64,000 bases of DNA from Polaromonas sp. (GCA_013298945.1 JAAFJR010000001.1:434001-498000), one strand, 5' to 3'. Counted from the first letter of the stretch, positions 34,927 to 43,574 are shown. Numbers and translations: made by a program. Notes: generated by a model from the letters alone, not told the origin.

Positions 34927-34955
34927 AAAAAAACCACCCGCGGGTGGTTTTTTTA
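34927..34955 (+). terminator. Rho-independent terminator after the flavodoxin-like gene
   Basis: AAAAAAACCACCCG-CGGGTGGTTTTTTT is a perfect hairpin with a T run, 23 bases after the stop codon. Confidence 0.93.
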
Positions 34956-34982
34956 TGTTTAAACGGCTTTTTTAGGCTTAAA

Positions 34983-35034
34983 AACAGCTGTAGCCGGCGT
35001 ATTTATTGCCTAAGCAGCTATAAAAAAAATAGTA
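34983..35034 (-). repeat. Dispersed REP-like repeat, copy 10 (canonical, intergenic)
   Basis: AGCTGTAGCCGGCGTATTTA then TTGCCTAAGCAGCTATAAAAAAAATAGTA. One of the best matches to consensus. It lies between a terminator and the stop of the secreted Ig-domain protein. Confidence 0.95.
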
Positions 35035-35047
35035 AAATTACACTTAA

Positions 35048-36739
35048 TTAATCACAACCTACATCTGTTGTAGCTGTGCTTGCTGTGTATGTAGTTGTTG
35101 CCGCTTGAGTGGCAGTGATGATTGCATAGTTGTAAGGTGTGGTAATCGTCACAAATCCTGTGGCACTTACCGTAACGTTTGTTGGATTACTGCTAGACCA
35201 AGTGACAGCACCATTCGAATTTGAGGTGTAACTTAATTGCCCAGACAAAGTCGATTCGATACTGCAGCCATAAATACCGTGTTTGTTAATGGAGAGCCCT
35301 GGATCAATCAAGGCAGCTCCCACCACGACAGTCACCGTGCTGGTGTAAGTCAAACCAGCGGCATCAGTCGCTACCACTGGCACGCTGTAGCTACCAGCGG
35401 TGAGACTTGGCCTGATTACTTGCGGCGAAATAGAGCTAGCCATTTTCGCTAGTGCACTACTGATGAAGGTTATCGTGCCATCCGCAGCCACTGCAAAATT
35501 GGTCGTGCCTCCAGTAAATGTGCAGGTATTCTGCGAGCCCGCAGGGGCGTAATCCACGCAAGTCACTTTACCCACAGTTTGCCCATCAGCAGCCGTATCC
35601 TCTCTGATGGTGAGCGTTTGCGCCAAGGTTAAGGCCGTAGGCGCCGTGTTTGCTTTTGGTGCCGCGACAACTGGCTCTTGAGGCTTTGCAACATCATTTA
35701 CTTTCTGAGTACTGATTGTCTCCACTACCTTCACAATCTTACCCAAACCCTCAACATTGCGAACGGCATGGCCAGACACGGTGCTGAAGCCCTTCAAGGT
35801 CTCAGCCAATTGGCCTGCATTGGTGTCCGGGCGCTTGCCCACATTGTTGGTGTTGCCGCCAAAAGCATAATTCACGCCAAAAAGAACGCCGTAATCCTTA
35901 GCACCTTTGGTGTTTTTAAAGCCTGCGAAGTTGACACCTAAGCCAGTGCCCTCAAAGCCCTTTTCAGCGGCAACGGTCAAACGTCCGTCAGTGTCTGCGC
36001 CCACGCTAGAAGTGGCGTTGTGCTGCGGAAAATACTGCTTGTAACCCGCCCACGCAAAGGTTTTGCTGCTGGTATCGCCACCTCTGTCATTACGAACATG
36101 AAAGAGTTTAATTGTCAGCAAACCATCGCTGCCCACATTGGCCTCGCCACCCAAGCCAATGCTGTTAGCACTGCCACCGCTGAAAGAAATGGTGGTACGC
36201 ACAACGCCGTTGACTGTGGTGGTGCGAATCACACTGCCCAAGTCTTGCGTGCTTACCGTGGTAAACGGCGCATCGGTGACGGACAACTGCTTGCCATCGG
36301 CCTTTTTGTTGATCACTTCAAGAAACACCTTGCGCACAACGGGTGACAGGTTGGTCAAATCCAAACGCACAAAGGCGCTGCTGCCGTTCACCGTGGTGTC
36401 AAAGCCTGAAAGCGGCTCTTTACCCGTAGAGCCGCCCACCACCAAATAGCCTTGGCTGTTTACCGCAATGCCCAAAGCGCCCAGCAAATGGTCAGACTTA
36501 CCCGCAGAATCGGCAGCTAGGCGAATGCCAAAATTGTCACCCATAAAGCTGCCCGCCGCAGAAACGCCGGTACCATAGGTACTGCCCAAAACTCCTATTT
36601 CAGCCAATGAGCCTAAAGGAATAGTTGTCGGTACAGCGGATGTTGCAGCATTAGATTGCGCAAATGCAGCAGTTGCGCAAACAGCGCTGAGTACAGCAGC
36701 AAACAGCATTGAACGGTTGAAAACAGGTAATTTGTTCAT
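35048..36739 (-). CDS. Secreted protein with C-terminal Ig-like domains
   Basis: From ATG 36739 it is 563 residues. A Sec signal peptide (MNKLPVFNRSMLFAAVL...AAFA) is followed by an unrecognised Gly/Ser/Thr-rich beta-type region (about 30-290). Then comes a Pro/Ala linker, a cadherin-like repeat (about 345-460: APTALTLAQTLTIREDTAADGQTVG...GSYSVPVVATDAAGLTYTSTVTVVV) and a Big-type Ig domain (LSYTSNSNGAVTWSSSNPTNVTVSATG). This is the layout of a surface or matrix protein. No anchor, autotransporter barrel or secretion genes are adjacent. Two GTG-type palindromes lie upstream. Confidence 0.7.
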   Translation of the reverse strand: MNKLPVFNRSMLFAAVLSAVCATAAFAQSNAATSAVPTTIPLGSLAEIGVLGSTYGTGVSAAGSFMGDNFGIRLAADSAGKSDHLLGALGIAVNSQGYLVVGGSTGKEPLSGFDTTVNGSSAFVRLDLTNLSPVVRKVFLEVINKKADGKQLSVTDAPFTTVSTQDLGSVIRTTTVNGVVRTTISFSGGSANSIGLGGEANVGSDGLLTIKLFHVRNDRGGDTSSKTFAWAGYKQYFPQHNATSSVGADTDGRLTVAAEKGFEGTGLGVNFAGFKNTKGAKDYGVLFGVNYAFGGNTNNVGKRPDTNAGQLAETLKGFSTVSGHAVRNVEGLGKIVKVVETISTQKVNDVAKPQEPVVAAPKANTAPTALTLAQTLTIREDTAADGQTVGKVTCVDYAPAGSQNTCTFTGGTTNFAVAADGTITFISSALAKMASSISPQVIRPSLTAGSYSVPVVATDAAGLTYTSTVTVVVGAALIDPGLSINKHGIYGCSIESTLSGQLSYTSNSNGAVTWSSSNPTNVTVSATGFVTITTPYNYAIITATQAATTTYTASTATTDVGCD

Positions 36740-36766
36740 ATTTAGTAGTACCAAAGTAACATTAAA

Positions 36767-36780
36767 GTGATAAATATCAC
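36767..36780. promoter_or_regulatory. Palindrome GTGATA-AA-TATCAC upstream of the secreted protein
   Basis: A perfect 6-bp-arm dyad 28 bases upstream of the start codon, in position for a repressor or start-proximal operator. Confidence 0.4.
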
Positions 36781-36843
36781 ATTGTAAATGTTCCAAAGTG
36801 TAAATAAGTTACAAACAAACTGCGAATAGCCAATAAACAACAG

Positions 36844-36855
36844 GTGAATATTCAC
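36844..36855. promoter_or_regulatory. Palindrome GTGAATATTCAC upstream of the secreted protein
   Basis: A perfect 12-bp palindrome about 105 bases upstream of the secreted-protein start, sharing the GTGA/TCAC ends with the site at 36767. The pair looks like two operators for one regulator. Confidence 0.4.
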
Positions 36856-36889
36856 AAAAACCGTATTTTTAACCTATTTAAGAGGTGAA

Positions 36890-36942
36890 AACCGCTTTAG
36901 CCGCCGTATTTATTGCCTAAGTAGCTATTAAATTTATAGCGT
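36890..36942 (-). repeat. Dispersed REP-like repeat, copy 11 (overlaps a stop codon)
   Basis: TTTAGCCGCCGTATTTATTG then CCTAAGTAGCTATTAAATTTATAGC. Its distal GCTATTAAATTTATAGC palindrome (36924-36940) enters the reading frame of the beta-hydroxyacid dehydrogenase and supplies its last codon and TAA. Confidence 0.92.
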
Positions 36943-37824
36943 ATACTTGATGCCAGTGAGTTTTTCTTGCGCCTTCACCAAGGAAGGCACAAACTCGCTG
37001 CCAAACCCCAAATTCGACGCCATAGCCAAGCTCTGGTGCACCGCCTCGCCCACAAACGACGGCACATTCACCATCTCGGTCAAATGCGTGTAATAGCGCA
37101 AATCTTTGCGTGCATTGTCTAATTCAAACTTCAAACCAGCAAAATCGCCTCCCAGCGTTTTCGCCATGGCCTGAAACAAACCGTTGTTCACTGGGCCAGC
37201 GCTGATGACTTTGACCAGTTCCGCAGGGTCAATGCCAGCTTTAGCGCCTACCGTAAACGCCTCGGCCGTAGCCGTGCAAATGGCTTGGGCGACAAAGTTG
37301 TTCAGCAGCTTCACGATATGCCCCGCGCCTGAGCCGCCCACGTGGAAGATGTTTTCGCTGTAAGTCGCCAAAATAGGTTGAATTTGCGCAAAAACTTCAG
37401 GCGTCGCCCCTACCATGGTGTTTAACTTGCCTTCTTCAGCCTGCACGGGCGAGCGCCCCAGCGGCGCATCCACATAAACCACCCCAGCATCCGCACATAA
37501 TGCAGCGAGTTTTGCGGTCGATTCTGGCTCGCTGGTCGACGTGTCGATGATGATCAATCCGCGCTTGGCAGCATTCAAAAGCCCATTCACCCCCGTCATC
37601 ACCGCTTCCACTTGCGGCGACCCCGTCACGCAAATCAACACCGCATCGCAACTGCCCAATTCAGCCGGTGAATCAACCACCGCAGCACCCGCAGCCACCA
37701 AATCCGCCACTGCGTCGCGGTTACGGTTCACACTGACCGACAGCGAAAACCCCTTGGCCTGAATGTTCTTCGCCATCCCATGCCCCATCATCCCCGAAGC
37801 GCCTATGAAGCCGATGTTTTTCAT
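36934..37824 (-). CDS. NAD(P)-dependent beta-hydroxyacid dehydrogenase
   Basis: A 296-residue member of the 3-hydroxyisobutyrate/tartronate-semialdehyde reductase family. N-terminal nucleotide fold: MKNIGFIGASGMMGHGMAKNI. Substrate-binding VYVDAPLGRSPVQAEEGKLNTMVGA (family DAPVSGG is changed to DAPLGRS) and GSGAGHIVKLLNNF carrying the catalytic Lys. The changed DAPLGRS suggests a substrate outside hydroxyisobutyrate. The stop codon and final residue come from a dispersed repeat. Single gene with no pathway partners. Confidence 0.87.
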   Translation of the reverse strand: MKNIGFIGASGMMGHGMAKNIQAKGFSLSVSVNRNRDAVADLVAAGAAVVDSPAELGSCDAVLICVTGSPQVEAVMTGVNGLLNAAKRGLIIIDTSTSEPESTAKLAALCADAGVVYVDAPLGRSPVQAEEGKLNTMVGATPEVFAQIQPILATYSENIFHVGGSGAGHIVKLLNNFVAQAICTATAEAFTVGAKAGIDPAELVKVISAGPVNNGLFQAMAKTLGGDFAGLKFELDNARKDLRYYTHLTEMVNVPSFVGEAVHQSLAMASNLGFGSEFVPSLVKAQEKLTGIKYTL

Positions 37825-37912
37825 GGTTTGTCTCCCTAAAAGTGTGTGTGAAAGTCAAGTTGAGAGCGAAGTTTCAATCATCATACCAATGATTTGAATT
37901 TGGCGTCAGACG

Positions 37913-37961
37913 TAAAAAAGCCCGCGAATCAAGTGTTAATCAAGATTCAACGGGCTTTTTG
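37913..37961 (-). terminator. Terminator of the tRNA-His transcript
   Basis: AAAAAAGCCCG ... CGGGCTTTTT is an inverted repeat with T run on each strand, immediately downstream of the minus-strand tRNA-His. Confidence 0.75.
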
Positions 37962-37970
37962 ATGTTTAGA

Positions 37971-38047
37971 TGGGGTGGCTGATGGGGCTCGAACCCACGA
38001 CAACAGGAATCACAATCCTGGACTCTACCAACTGAGCTACAGCCACC
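37971..38047 (-). tRNA. tRNA-His (anticodon GTG)
   Basis: On the minus strand: GGTGGCTGTAGCTCAGTTGG (acceptor and D arm), anticodon stem-loop CAGGATTGTGATTCCTG with GTG, T arm GGGTTCGAGCCC and encoded CCA end. The first G pairs with C73, giving the extra G-1:C73 pair typical of tRNA-His. The cloverleaf is complete. Confidence 0.96.
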
Positions 38048-38076
38048 GCAAGCCTTTGATTATAGCCTGAGTTTGG

Positions 38077-39051
38077 TCAATTGACCATCACCAGCTTGCC
38101 TTTGACGGCGCGAGAGTTCATGTGGGCGTAGGCTTCTTTGAGTTGCGCCATGGGCATGCTGCTGTCGATGACGGGTTTGATGGTGCCTTTGGCGTACCAA
38201 GTGGCCAGCTCAGCCATCATGGCGGCGTTGGCTTTGGGTTCTTTTTTGGCGAAATCACCCCAGAACACGCCGACGACAGATGCGCCTTTGAGCAGCATGA
38301 GGTTGAAAGGTAAGGCAGGAATCGGGCCGGCTGCAAAGCCGACGACCAAATAGCGGCCGCGCCAGGCGATGCTGCGGAAGGCTGGCTCGGTGTAGGGGCC
38401 ACCTACGGGGTCGTAAATCACGTCTGGGCCTTTGCCACCGGTGAGGGTTTTGATGCTTTCGCGCAGGTCTTGGGTACTGTAGTTAATGGTTTCATCAGCA
38501 CCGATGGACTTGCACAGAGCGCATTTTTCATCTGAAGATGCAGCGGCGATGACTTTGGCTCCCATCGCTTTGGCGATTTGAATCGCCGACGTGCCCACGC
38601 CGCCGGCTGCGCCCAAAATCAGCACAGTTTCACCAGCTTTGAGCTGTGCACGGTCCACCAAAGCGTGGTGTGAGGTGGCGTAAATCATGATGAAGGCTGC
38701 TGCATCGACGTGTGAAAAGCCGTCGGGCAAGGGCATGCACATCGCAGCAGGCGCGAGGGTGTGCGTGCCAAAACCGCCTGTGCCGCTTAAACACGCCACG
38801 TTTTGACCGACTTTGAGTTGCGTCACGCCTGGGCCGACGGCTTCGATCACGCCGGCGTATTCAGAGCCGGGCACAAAGGGCAAGGCGGGTTTGTGCTGGT
38901 ATTTGTTTTGAACGATCAAAATGTCAGGGAAGTTCAGGCTCGCGGCTTTGATGTTGATCAAAACTTGGCCTTCTGCAGGCACGGGGGTAGGGAGCTCTTT
39001 CCAAATAACGGCGTCGATGCCAATGGGGTTTTCACAAAGCCAAGCGTGCAT
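38077..39051 (-). CDS. NADPH:quinone oxidoreductase, zinc-free MDR family
   Basis: A 324-residue medium-chain reductase: ASLNFPDILIVQNKYQHKPALPFVPGSEYAGVIEAVG, no structural-zinc cysteines, and the nucleotide motif GAAGGVGTSAIQIAKAMGAKVIAAASS, then YDPVGGPYTEPAFRSIAWRGRYLVVGFAAG. Closest in layout to NADPH:quinone oxidoreductase 2 / QOR-like proteins (acryloyl-CoA reductase-like family also possible). Single gene, divergent from surE by 122 bases, next to tRNA-His. Confidence 0.88.
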   Translation of the reverse strand: MHAWLCENPIGIDAVIWKELPTPVPAEGQVLINIKAASLNFPDILIVQNKYQHKPALPFVPGSEYAGVIEAVGPGVTQLKVGQNVACLSGTGGFGTHTLAPAAMCMPLPDGFSHVDAAAFIMIYATSHHALVDRAQLKAGETVLILGAAGGVGTSAIQIAKAMGAKVIAAASSDEKCALCKSIGADETINYSTQDLRESIKTLTGGKGPDVIYDPVGGPYTEPAFRSIAWRGRYLVVGFAAGPIPALPFNLMLLKGASVVGVFWGDFAKKEPKANAAMMAELATWYAKGTIKPVIDSSMPMAQLKEAYAHMNSRAVKGKLVMVN

Positions 39052-39173
39052 ATAGGTTTTCCTAAAAAGTCTAAAAATAGCCGTAAAAATCGCAACAAAA
39101 GATCATCATAACGGTCAATCAGACATGATTCTGTCTCTGTAGCGACCTACAATGTGTTATTAACTTTTACACT

Positions 39174-39953
39174 ATGAAAATACTTATTTCAAACGACGAC
39201 GGCTACCAAGCCCCTGGCATTGTGGCTTTGTATGAGGCGCTGAAGACGATTGCCGATGTTGAAGTCGTCGCGCCTGAGGTGAACAACAGCGCTAAATCTA
39301 ACGCGCTGACGCTGCATTCCCCCTTGCATGTGGAAACCGCAGCAAATGGCTTTAGGTACGTCAATGGCACACCAGCCGACTGCGTGCACATTGCGCTGAC
39401 AGGTTTGCTGGGTTATCGGCCAGACATGGTGGTGTCTGGCATCAACAACGGCGCAAACATGGGGGACGACACGATTTACTCAGGCACGGTAGGTGCGGCG
39501 ATGGAGGGCTATTTGTTTGGCATTCCAGCGATTGCGTTCTCGCAAGTCAAAAAGGGCTGGGAGCACATCGATGCAGCGGCTTTGAAAGCCAAAGAAATTG
39601 TGGCGAATTTGATCAAACTGAGGGATGCAGAAATCAAAACAAACGCAAAAGCCGCGCCTTGGCTGCTGAATGTGAATGTGCCGAACTTACCGTTTGACCA
39701 GCTCAAAGCCACGCAAGTATGCCGTTTGGGGGCACGCCATGCGGCGGAAAAAGTGATTACACAAACGACACCGCATGGGCGCACCATGTATTGGATTGGC
39801 GGCGCAGGCCCTGCGAAGGATGATTCTGAGGGCACAGATTTTCATGCCACTCTCCTTGGTCATGTGGCTTTAACGCCGCTGAAAACGGATTTGACCAACC
39901 ATGAATCGTTGAAGACTTGGATGCAGCAGACAGCGCAATTTGTAAAAACTTGA
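39174..39953 (+). CDS. surE: 5'/3'-nucleotidase SurE
   Basis: A 259-residue survival-protein-E phosphatase that removes phosphate from nucleoside monophosphates. The metal-binding MKILISNDDGYQAPGI is at the very start, followed by VVAPEVNNSAKSNALTLHSPL, VNGTPADCVHIAL, VVSGINNGANMGDDTIYSGTVGAAMEG. It forms the conserved surE-pcm-nlpD unit, with pcm starting 10 bases after its stop. Confidence 0.96.
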   Translation: MKILISNDDGYQAPGIVALYEALKTIADVEVVAPEVNNSAKSNALTLHSPLHVETAANGFRYVNGTPADCVHIALTGLLGYRPDMVVSGINNGANMGDDTIYSGTVGAAMEGYLFGIPAIAFSQVKKGWEHIDAAALKAKEIVANLIKLRDAEIKTNAKAAPWLLNVNVPNLPFDQLKATQVCRLGARHAAEKVITQTTPHGRTMYWIGGAGPAKDDSEGTDFHATLLGHVALTPLKTDLTNHESLKTWMQQTAQFVKT

Positions 39954-39963
39954 CCGAAATAGC

Positions 39964-40821
39964 ATGAGCGGTAAGCCGATTATCAAACCAACAGTGAAAC
40001 CCAGCTTTCCGGCAAAAATGGATTTGTCGGTGGGCAAAGGCGTGAATACACGTTTACAGGCGATTGCGCCTAACCCAGCGCAGACGCTACAGCGGGTCAA
40101 AGCCATACCAAGTGCCCTAGCCAAGCCCGTGCCGCACGCAACGGCAGTTCCTATGGGTTTGGGCATGGATTCCAGCACTTTTCGCGCCCGTATGGTGAGC
40201 AAATTAGCCAGCCAAGGCATCACCGATGCTCGGGTTCTGAATGCCATGCAAGCCACGCACAGGCACAGTTTTGTAGATACAGCTTTGGCAAACCAAGCTT
40301 ATGAAGACACGAGCTTGCCGATTGGCTGGGGTCAAACGATTTCTAAGCCCAACGTCGTGGCGCGCATGATTGAGCTGTTGTTTGAAGGTAAAACTGGGAA
40401 TTTGGGTCGCGTTTTAGAAATTGGTACGGGCTGTGGCTACCAAGCTGCGGTGCTGAGCCACATTGCACTCGAGGTTTACAGCATCGAGCGAGTCGCAGGT
40501 TTGTACGAAAAAGCGCGAGAGAACTTCAGACCCTTTCGCATCAAAAACACGCATTTGTTGTTTGGCGACGGCATGTTGGGCTTTCCCAAAGGTGCGCCAT
40601 ACACGGGCATCATTGCTGCTGCAGGTGGAGACGCTATTGCGCAAGCTTGGATTGACCAATTGGCGATAGGCGGGCGAATTGTTGCACCTGTTACAAATAA
40701 AGTGGCGGATAAAGCGGTCAGTGAGCAATCTTTAGTCGTCATCGATAAAACTGAGACAGGTTTGAAGCGTACAGTGTTAGAACTGGTTCAATTTGTACCT
40801 TTAAAATCAGGTGTTATCTAG
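39964..40821 (+). CDS. pcm: Protein-L-isoaspartate O-methyltransferase
   Basis: Methylates isoaspartyl residues to start repair of aged proteins. The 285-residue protein has a basic, Pro-rich N-terminal extension (about 1-70) not needed for catalysis, then MQATHRHSFVDTALANQAYEDTSLPIGWGQTISKP, SAM-binding VLEIGTGCGYQAAVLSH, VYSIERVAGLYEKARENF and GIIAAAGGDAIAQAWIDQL. Part of the surE-pcm-nlpD unit; nlpD starts 21 bases later. Confidence 0.95.
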   Translation: MSGKPIIKPTVKPSFPAKMDLSVGKGVNTRLQAIAPNPAQTLQRVKAIPSALAKPVPHATAVPMGLGMDSSTFRARMVSKLASQGITDARVLNAMQATHRHSFVDTALANQAYEDTSLPIGWGQTISKPNVVARMIELLFEGKTGNLGRVLEIGTGCGYQAAVLSHIALEVYSIERVAGLYEKARENFRPFRIKNTHLLFGDGMLGFPKGAPYTGIIAAAGGDAIAQAWIDQLAIGGRIVAPVTNKVADKAVSEQSLVVIDKTETGLKRTVLELVQFVPLKSGVI

Positions 40822-40842
40822 CTTTATATACATAGGATAGAG

Positions 40843-41715
40843 ATGATTCAAAAGATTAAATGTCTTCAGCGCGTATTGCCAGTCACTGCAATGGCGTTAC
40901 TGACTGGCGCCATGTTGCAACTGGCTGGCTGCTCCACACCCATGCCTACACGCGCACCTGTCGTTGATCGCAGCACGGGCAATGCGGTGACTGCAAGTAA
41001 ACCAAGCGTGGATGCGCCCGTGTTTGCACCGATTGATAGCAAGCCATTGCCGAATTTGATGAACTCGCAACACGCTGGTAAGCCGGGCTATTACACGGTG
41101 AAGCCGGGAGACACCGTGATGCAAATTGGTCGCAACACCAGCCAAAATTGGCGCGATATTGTGAAGTGGAACAATTTAGAAAGTGCGAATCAAATTGAAG
41201 TTGGCCAAGTGCTGCGTGTTGTACCGTTAGACGGCAATGGCGCTGCGACAAAGCCGCCGGGTGCAGCCGCAACTGCTCCGACAATCACGCCATTGCCGTC
41301 ACTACCCCCAGCGCCTGCATCTGCATCGGCCAGCGCAGCACCTGAAGACGACATTCCGTGGATGTGGCCAAGCTCAGGCACACTCATTTCTGGCTACGAC
41401 GAAGTGAAAAGCAAAGGTTTGAAAATCGCTGGTAAATTGGGCGACCCTGTTTACGCTTCAGCAGACGGCCGCGTGGTTTACGCAGGCTCTGGTTTGCGTG
41501 GCTATGGTAATTTGGTGATCTTGAAGCACAACGAAACTTACCTGACAGCTTATGCGCACAACCAAACCTTGCTTGTCAAAGAAGACCAAACCGTACGTAA
41601 AGGTCAACGCATTGCAGACATGGGCAGCAGCGATGCTGACAAAGTGATGTTGCACTTTGAAGTGCGCCGCAACGGCAAGCCTGTTGATCCTGCTAAATAC
41701 TTACCTGTACGATAA
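40843..41715 (+). CDS. nlpD: NlpD-like murein hydrolase activator lipoprotein
   Basis: A 290-residue outer-membrane lipoprotein: signal with lipobox LAGC (Cys about 30), a LysM domain (about 85-130: YYTVKPGDTVMQIGRN...WNNLESANQIEVGQVLRVV), a Pro/Ala-rich linker, and a LytM/M23 domain (about 180-290). The metal-binding His and Asp of active M23 enzymes are missing in SKGLKIAGKLGDPVYAS, as in E. coli NlpD, so it should activate an amidase (AmiC is encoded at 13.7-15.1 kb) rather than cut peptidoglycan itself. Usually rpoS follows nlpD; here it does not. Confidence 0.93.
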   Translation: MIQKIKCLQRVLPVTAMALLTGAMLQLAGCSTPMPTRAPVVDRSTGNAVTASKPSVDAPVFAPIDSKPLPNLMNSQHAGKPGYYTVKPGDTVMQIGRNTSQNWRDIVKWNNLESANQIEVGQVLRVVPLDGNGAATKPPGAAATAPTITPLPSLPPAPASASASAAPEDDIPWMWPSSGTLISGYDEVKSKGLKIAGKLGDPVYASADGRVVYAGSGLRGYGNLVILKHNETYLTAYAHNQTLLVKEDQTVRKGQRIADMGSSDADKVMLHFEVRRNGKPVDPAKYLPVR

Positions 41716-41718
41716 AAC

Positions 41719-41771
41719 GGCCTGTAGCCGGCGTATTTGTTGATTTTTTAGCTACTATTTTCATAGTAAAA
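41719..41771 (-). repeat. Dispersed REP-like repeat, copy 12 (nlpD/scoA gap)
   Basis: GGCCTGTAGCCGGCGTATTT then GTTGATTTTTTAGCTACTATTTTCATAGTA. The central GCCTAAG is replaced by GATTTTT. It occupies the position where rpoS normally begins. Confidence 0.85.
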
Positions 41772-41799
41772 TTTATTATCTTGTATTTGGAGAATTGGT

Positions 41800-42525
41800 G
41801 TGAATAAAATTTATCCTAGCGCTGCGGCAGCTATTCAAGGCGTCATCAAAGACAACCAATTGCTGGCAGTTGGTGGCTTTGGTTTGTGTGGTATCCCAGA
41901 AGCCTTGATTGACGCAGTGGTTGAAAGCGGCGCACAAAACCTGACTGCTATTTCTAACAACGCTGGCGTTGACGGTTTTGGTTTGGGTAAGTTACTAGAA
42001 ACTCGTCAAATAAAAAAAATGATTTCTAGCTACGTCGGTGAAAACAAAGAGTTTGAGCGCCAATATTTAGCCGGCGAGCTGGCTTTGGAATTTACGCCAC
42101 AAGGCACTTTGGCTGAAAAGCTGCGTGCTGGCGGTGCGGGTATTCCGGCTTTTTTCACCAAAACTGGCGTGGGCACGCTGGTGGCAGAAGGCAAAGAGCT
42201 GCGCGAATTTGAAGTTGACGGCGTCAAAGAAACCTTTGTGATGGAACAAGCTTTGTTCCCCGATGTGGCGCTGGTGAAAGCGCATGTGGCGGATAAAGCG
42301 GGCAATTTGCGCTTCAACTTGACAGCACGTAACTTCAACCCCGCTGCAGCGATGGCTGGCAAGATTTGCATCGTGGAAGTCGAGAAAATCGTTGAAACAG
42401 GCGAGCTTGCACCTGACGATATTCATTTGCCAGGCATTTACGTGCACCGCATCGTGCTGAACGCAACGCCAGAAAAACGCATTGAAAAACGAACCATCAC
42501 AGAAACTAACAAGGCGGGAGCGTAA
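41800..42525 (+). CDS. scoA: 3-oxoacid CoA-transferase subunit A
   Basis: A 241-residue subunit with a GTG start preceded by GGAG. Hallmarks: [86 protein letters not shown]. With ScoB it exchanges CoA between succinyl-CoA and acetoacetate. It starts 85 bases after nlpD across a repeat copy, so it has its own promoter region. scoB begins 2 bases after its stop. Confidence 0.95.
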   Translation: MNKIYPSAAAAIQGVIKDNQLLAVGGFGLCGIPEALIDAVVESGAQNLTAISNNAGVDGFGLGKLLETRQIKKMISSYVGENKEFERQYLAGELALEFTPQGTLAEKLRAGGAGIPAFFTKTGVGTLVAEGKELREFEVDGVKETFVMEQALFPDVALVKAHVADKAGNLRFNLTARNFNPAAAMAGKICIVEVEKIVETGELAPDDIHLPGIYVHRIVLNATPEKRIEKRTITETNKAGA

Positions 42526-42527
42526 TC

Positions 42528-43166
42528 ATGGCTTGGACACAAGATCAAATGGCAGCACGTGCAGCGCAAGAGTTGCAAGACGGTTTTTATGTCAACTTAG
42601 GAATCGGCATTCCAACTTTGGTGGCAAACTTCGTTCCCAAAGATATTGAAGTGTGGCTGCAATCTGAAAACGGCATGATGGGCATTGGTGCATTTCCAAC
42701 CGAAGATCAAGTCGATGCTGATTTAATCAACGCTGGCAAACAAACGGTCACCACCATCAAAGGCTCGTCCATTTTTGGCAGCCACGAAAGCTTTGCCATG
42801 ATTCGCGGCGGCAAAATCAACCTCAGCATTTTGGGTGCGATGCAGGTTAGCGAAAAGGGCGATCTGGCGAACTGGATGATTCCTGGCAAGATGATCAAAG
42901 GCATGGGCGGTGCGATGGACTTGGTCGCTGGCGTTAAGCGCGTTATCGTGCTCATGGAACATGTTGCCAAAAAGAAAGACGGCACGATTGACTTGAAAAT
43001 CTTGCCAAGCTGCACTTTGCCACTCACAGGCTTGGGTGTTGTCGACCGCATCATTACCGATTTAGCAGTGATGGATGTGACAGAAACAGGTCTAAAAGTG
43101 GTGGAACTGGCTGCTGATGTGACGATGGAAGAACTGCAGTCTAAAACGGGCGTCAAGCTTCAGTAA
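42528..43166 (+). CDS. scoB: 3-oxoacid CoA-transferase subunit B
   Basis: A 212-residue subunit with the catalytic glutamate in SENGMMGIG (about residue 46-50), the N-terminal [28 protein letters not shown] and [50 protein letters not shown]. It completes acetoacetate activation with ScoA. Acetoacetate could come from tyrosine (hppD is next door) or from HMG-CoA-lyase-type cleavage (45.8 kb). Confidence 0.95.
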   Translation: MAWTQDQMAARAAQELQDGFYVNLGIGIPTLVANFVPKDIEVWLQSENGMMGIGAFPTEDQVDADLINAGKQTVTTIKGSSIFGSHESFAMIRGGKINLSILGAMQVSEKGDLANWMIPGKMIKGMGGAMDLVAGVKRVIVLMEHVAKKKDGTIDLKILPSCTLPLTGLGVVDRIITDLAVMDVTETGLKVVELAADVTMEELQSKTGVKLQ

Positions 43167-43190
43167 ACTGCAGTAAATCCAATCAGCTGA

Positions 43191-43520
43191 TCACGCCTCG
43201 ACGACTTCAGCCGTTGGCGCGTTTTTAGCTACAGACGCAATGCCGTTTTCCATCGCACTTGCGCTGGAATACATCTCACTGCGGCCAATCACTTGGCCGT
43301 TATTAGCTTTTAGGTTGAAGTAAGGCTCGCCCTTGGCTGACGTTTCACGAGAAAACTGTGCATCAATCGTCGCATTTTTCTTCACAGATTCAACACCATT
43401 GCGCGCAGATGCTTCTGACTCATACATTTGGCTGGTCAATATGACTTGGCCATTGCCTGCTTTGAGGTTAAACATAGACTTACCGTTGGCTGCCTTAGAC
43501 AAAACAAACTTACCTGCCAT
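43191..43520 (-). CDS. yegP: YegP family (DUF1508) tandem-repeat protein
   Basis: A 109-residue cytoplasmic protein with two copies of the about 50-residue DUF1508 unit: GKFVLSKAANGKSMFNLKAGNGQVILTSQMYESEASARNGVESVKKNA and FSRETSAKGEPYFNLKANNGQVIGRSEMYSSASAMENGIASVAKNAPT. Function unknown. Two adjacent ATGs (43523, 43520); the second has the better distance to AGGAG. Convergent with scoB. Confidence 0.9.
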   Translation of the reverse strand: MAGKFVLSKAANGKSMFNLKAGNGQVILTSQMYESEASARNGVESVKKNATIDAQFSRETSAKGEPYFNLKANNGQVIGRSEMYSSASAMENGIASVAKNAPTAEVVEA

Positions 43521-43574
43521 CATGTGCTCCTTGGTGTTAAAAAAGCTTAATATACTGCAATCTTCGCCGAATTG

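Noticed and set aside
40843-41715. Active M23 endopeptidase
   Set aside because: The first metal-binding His and Asp are missing, so an activator role like that of NlpD is more likely.
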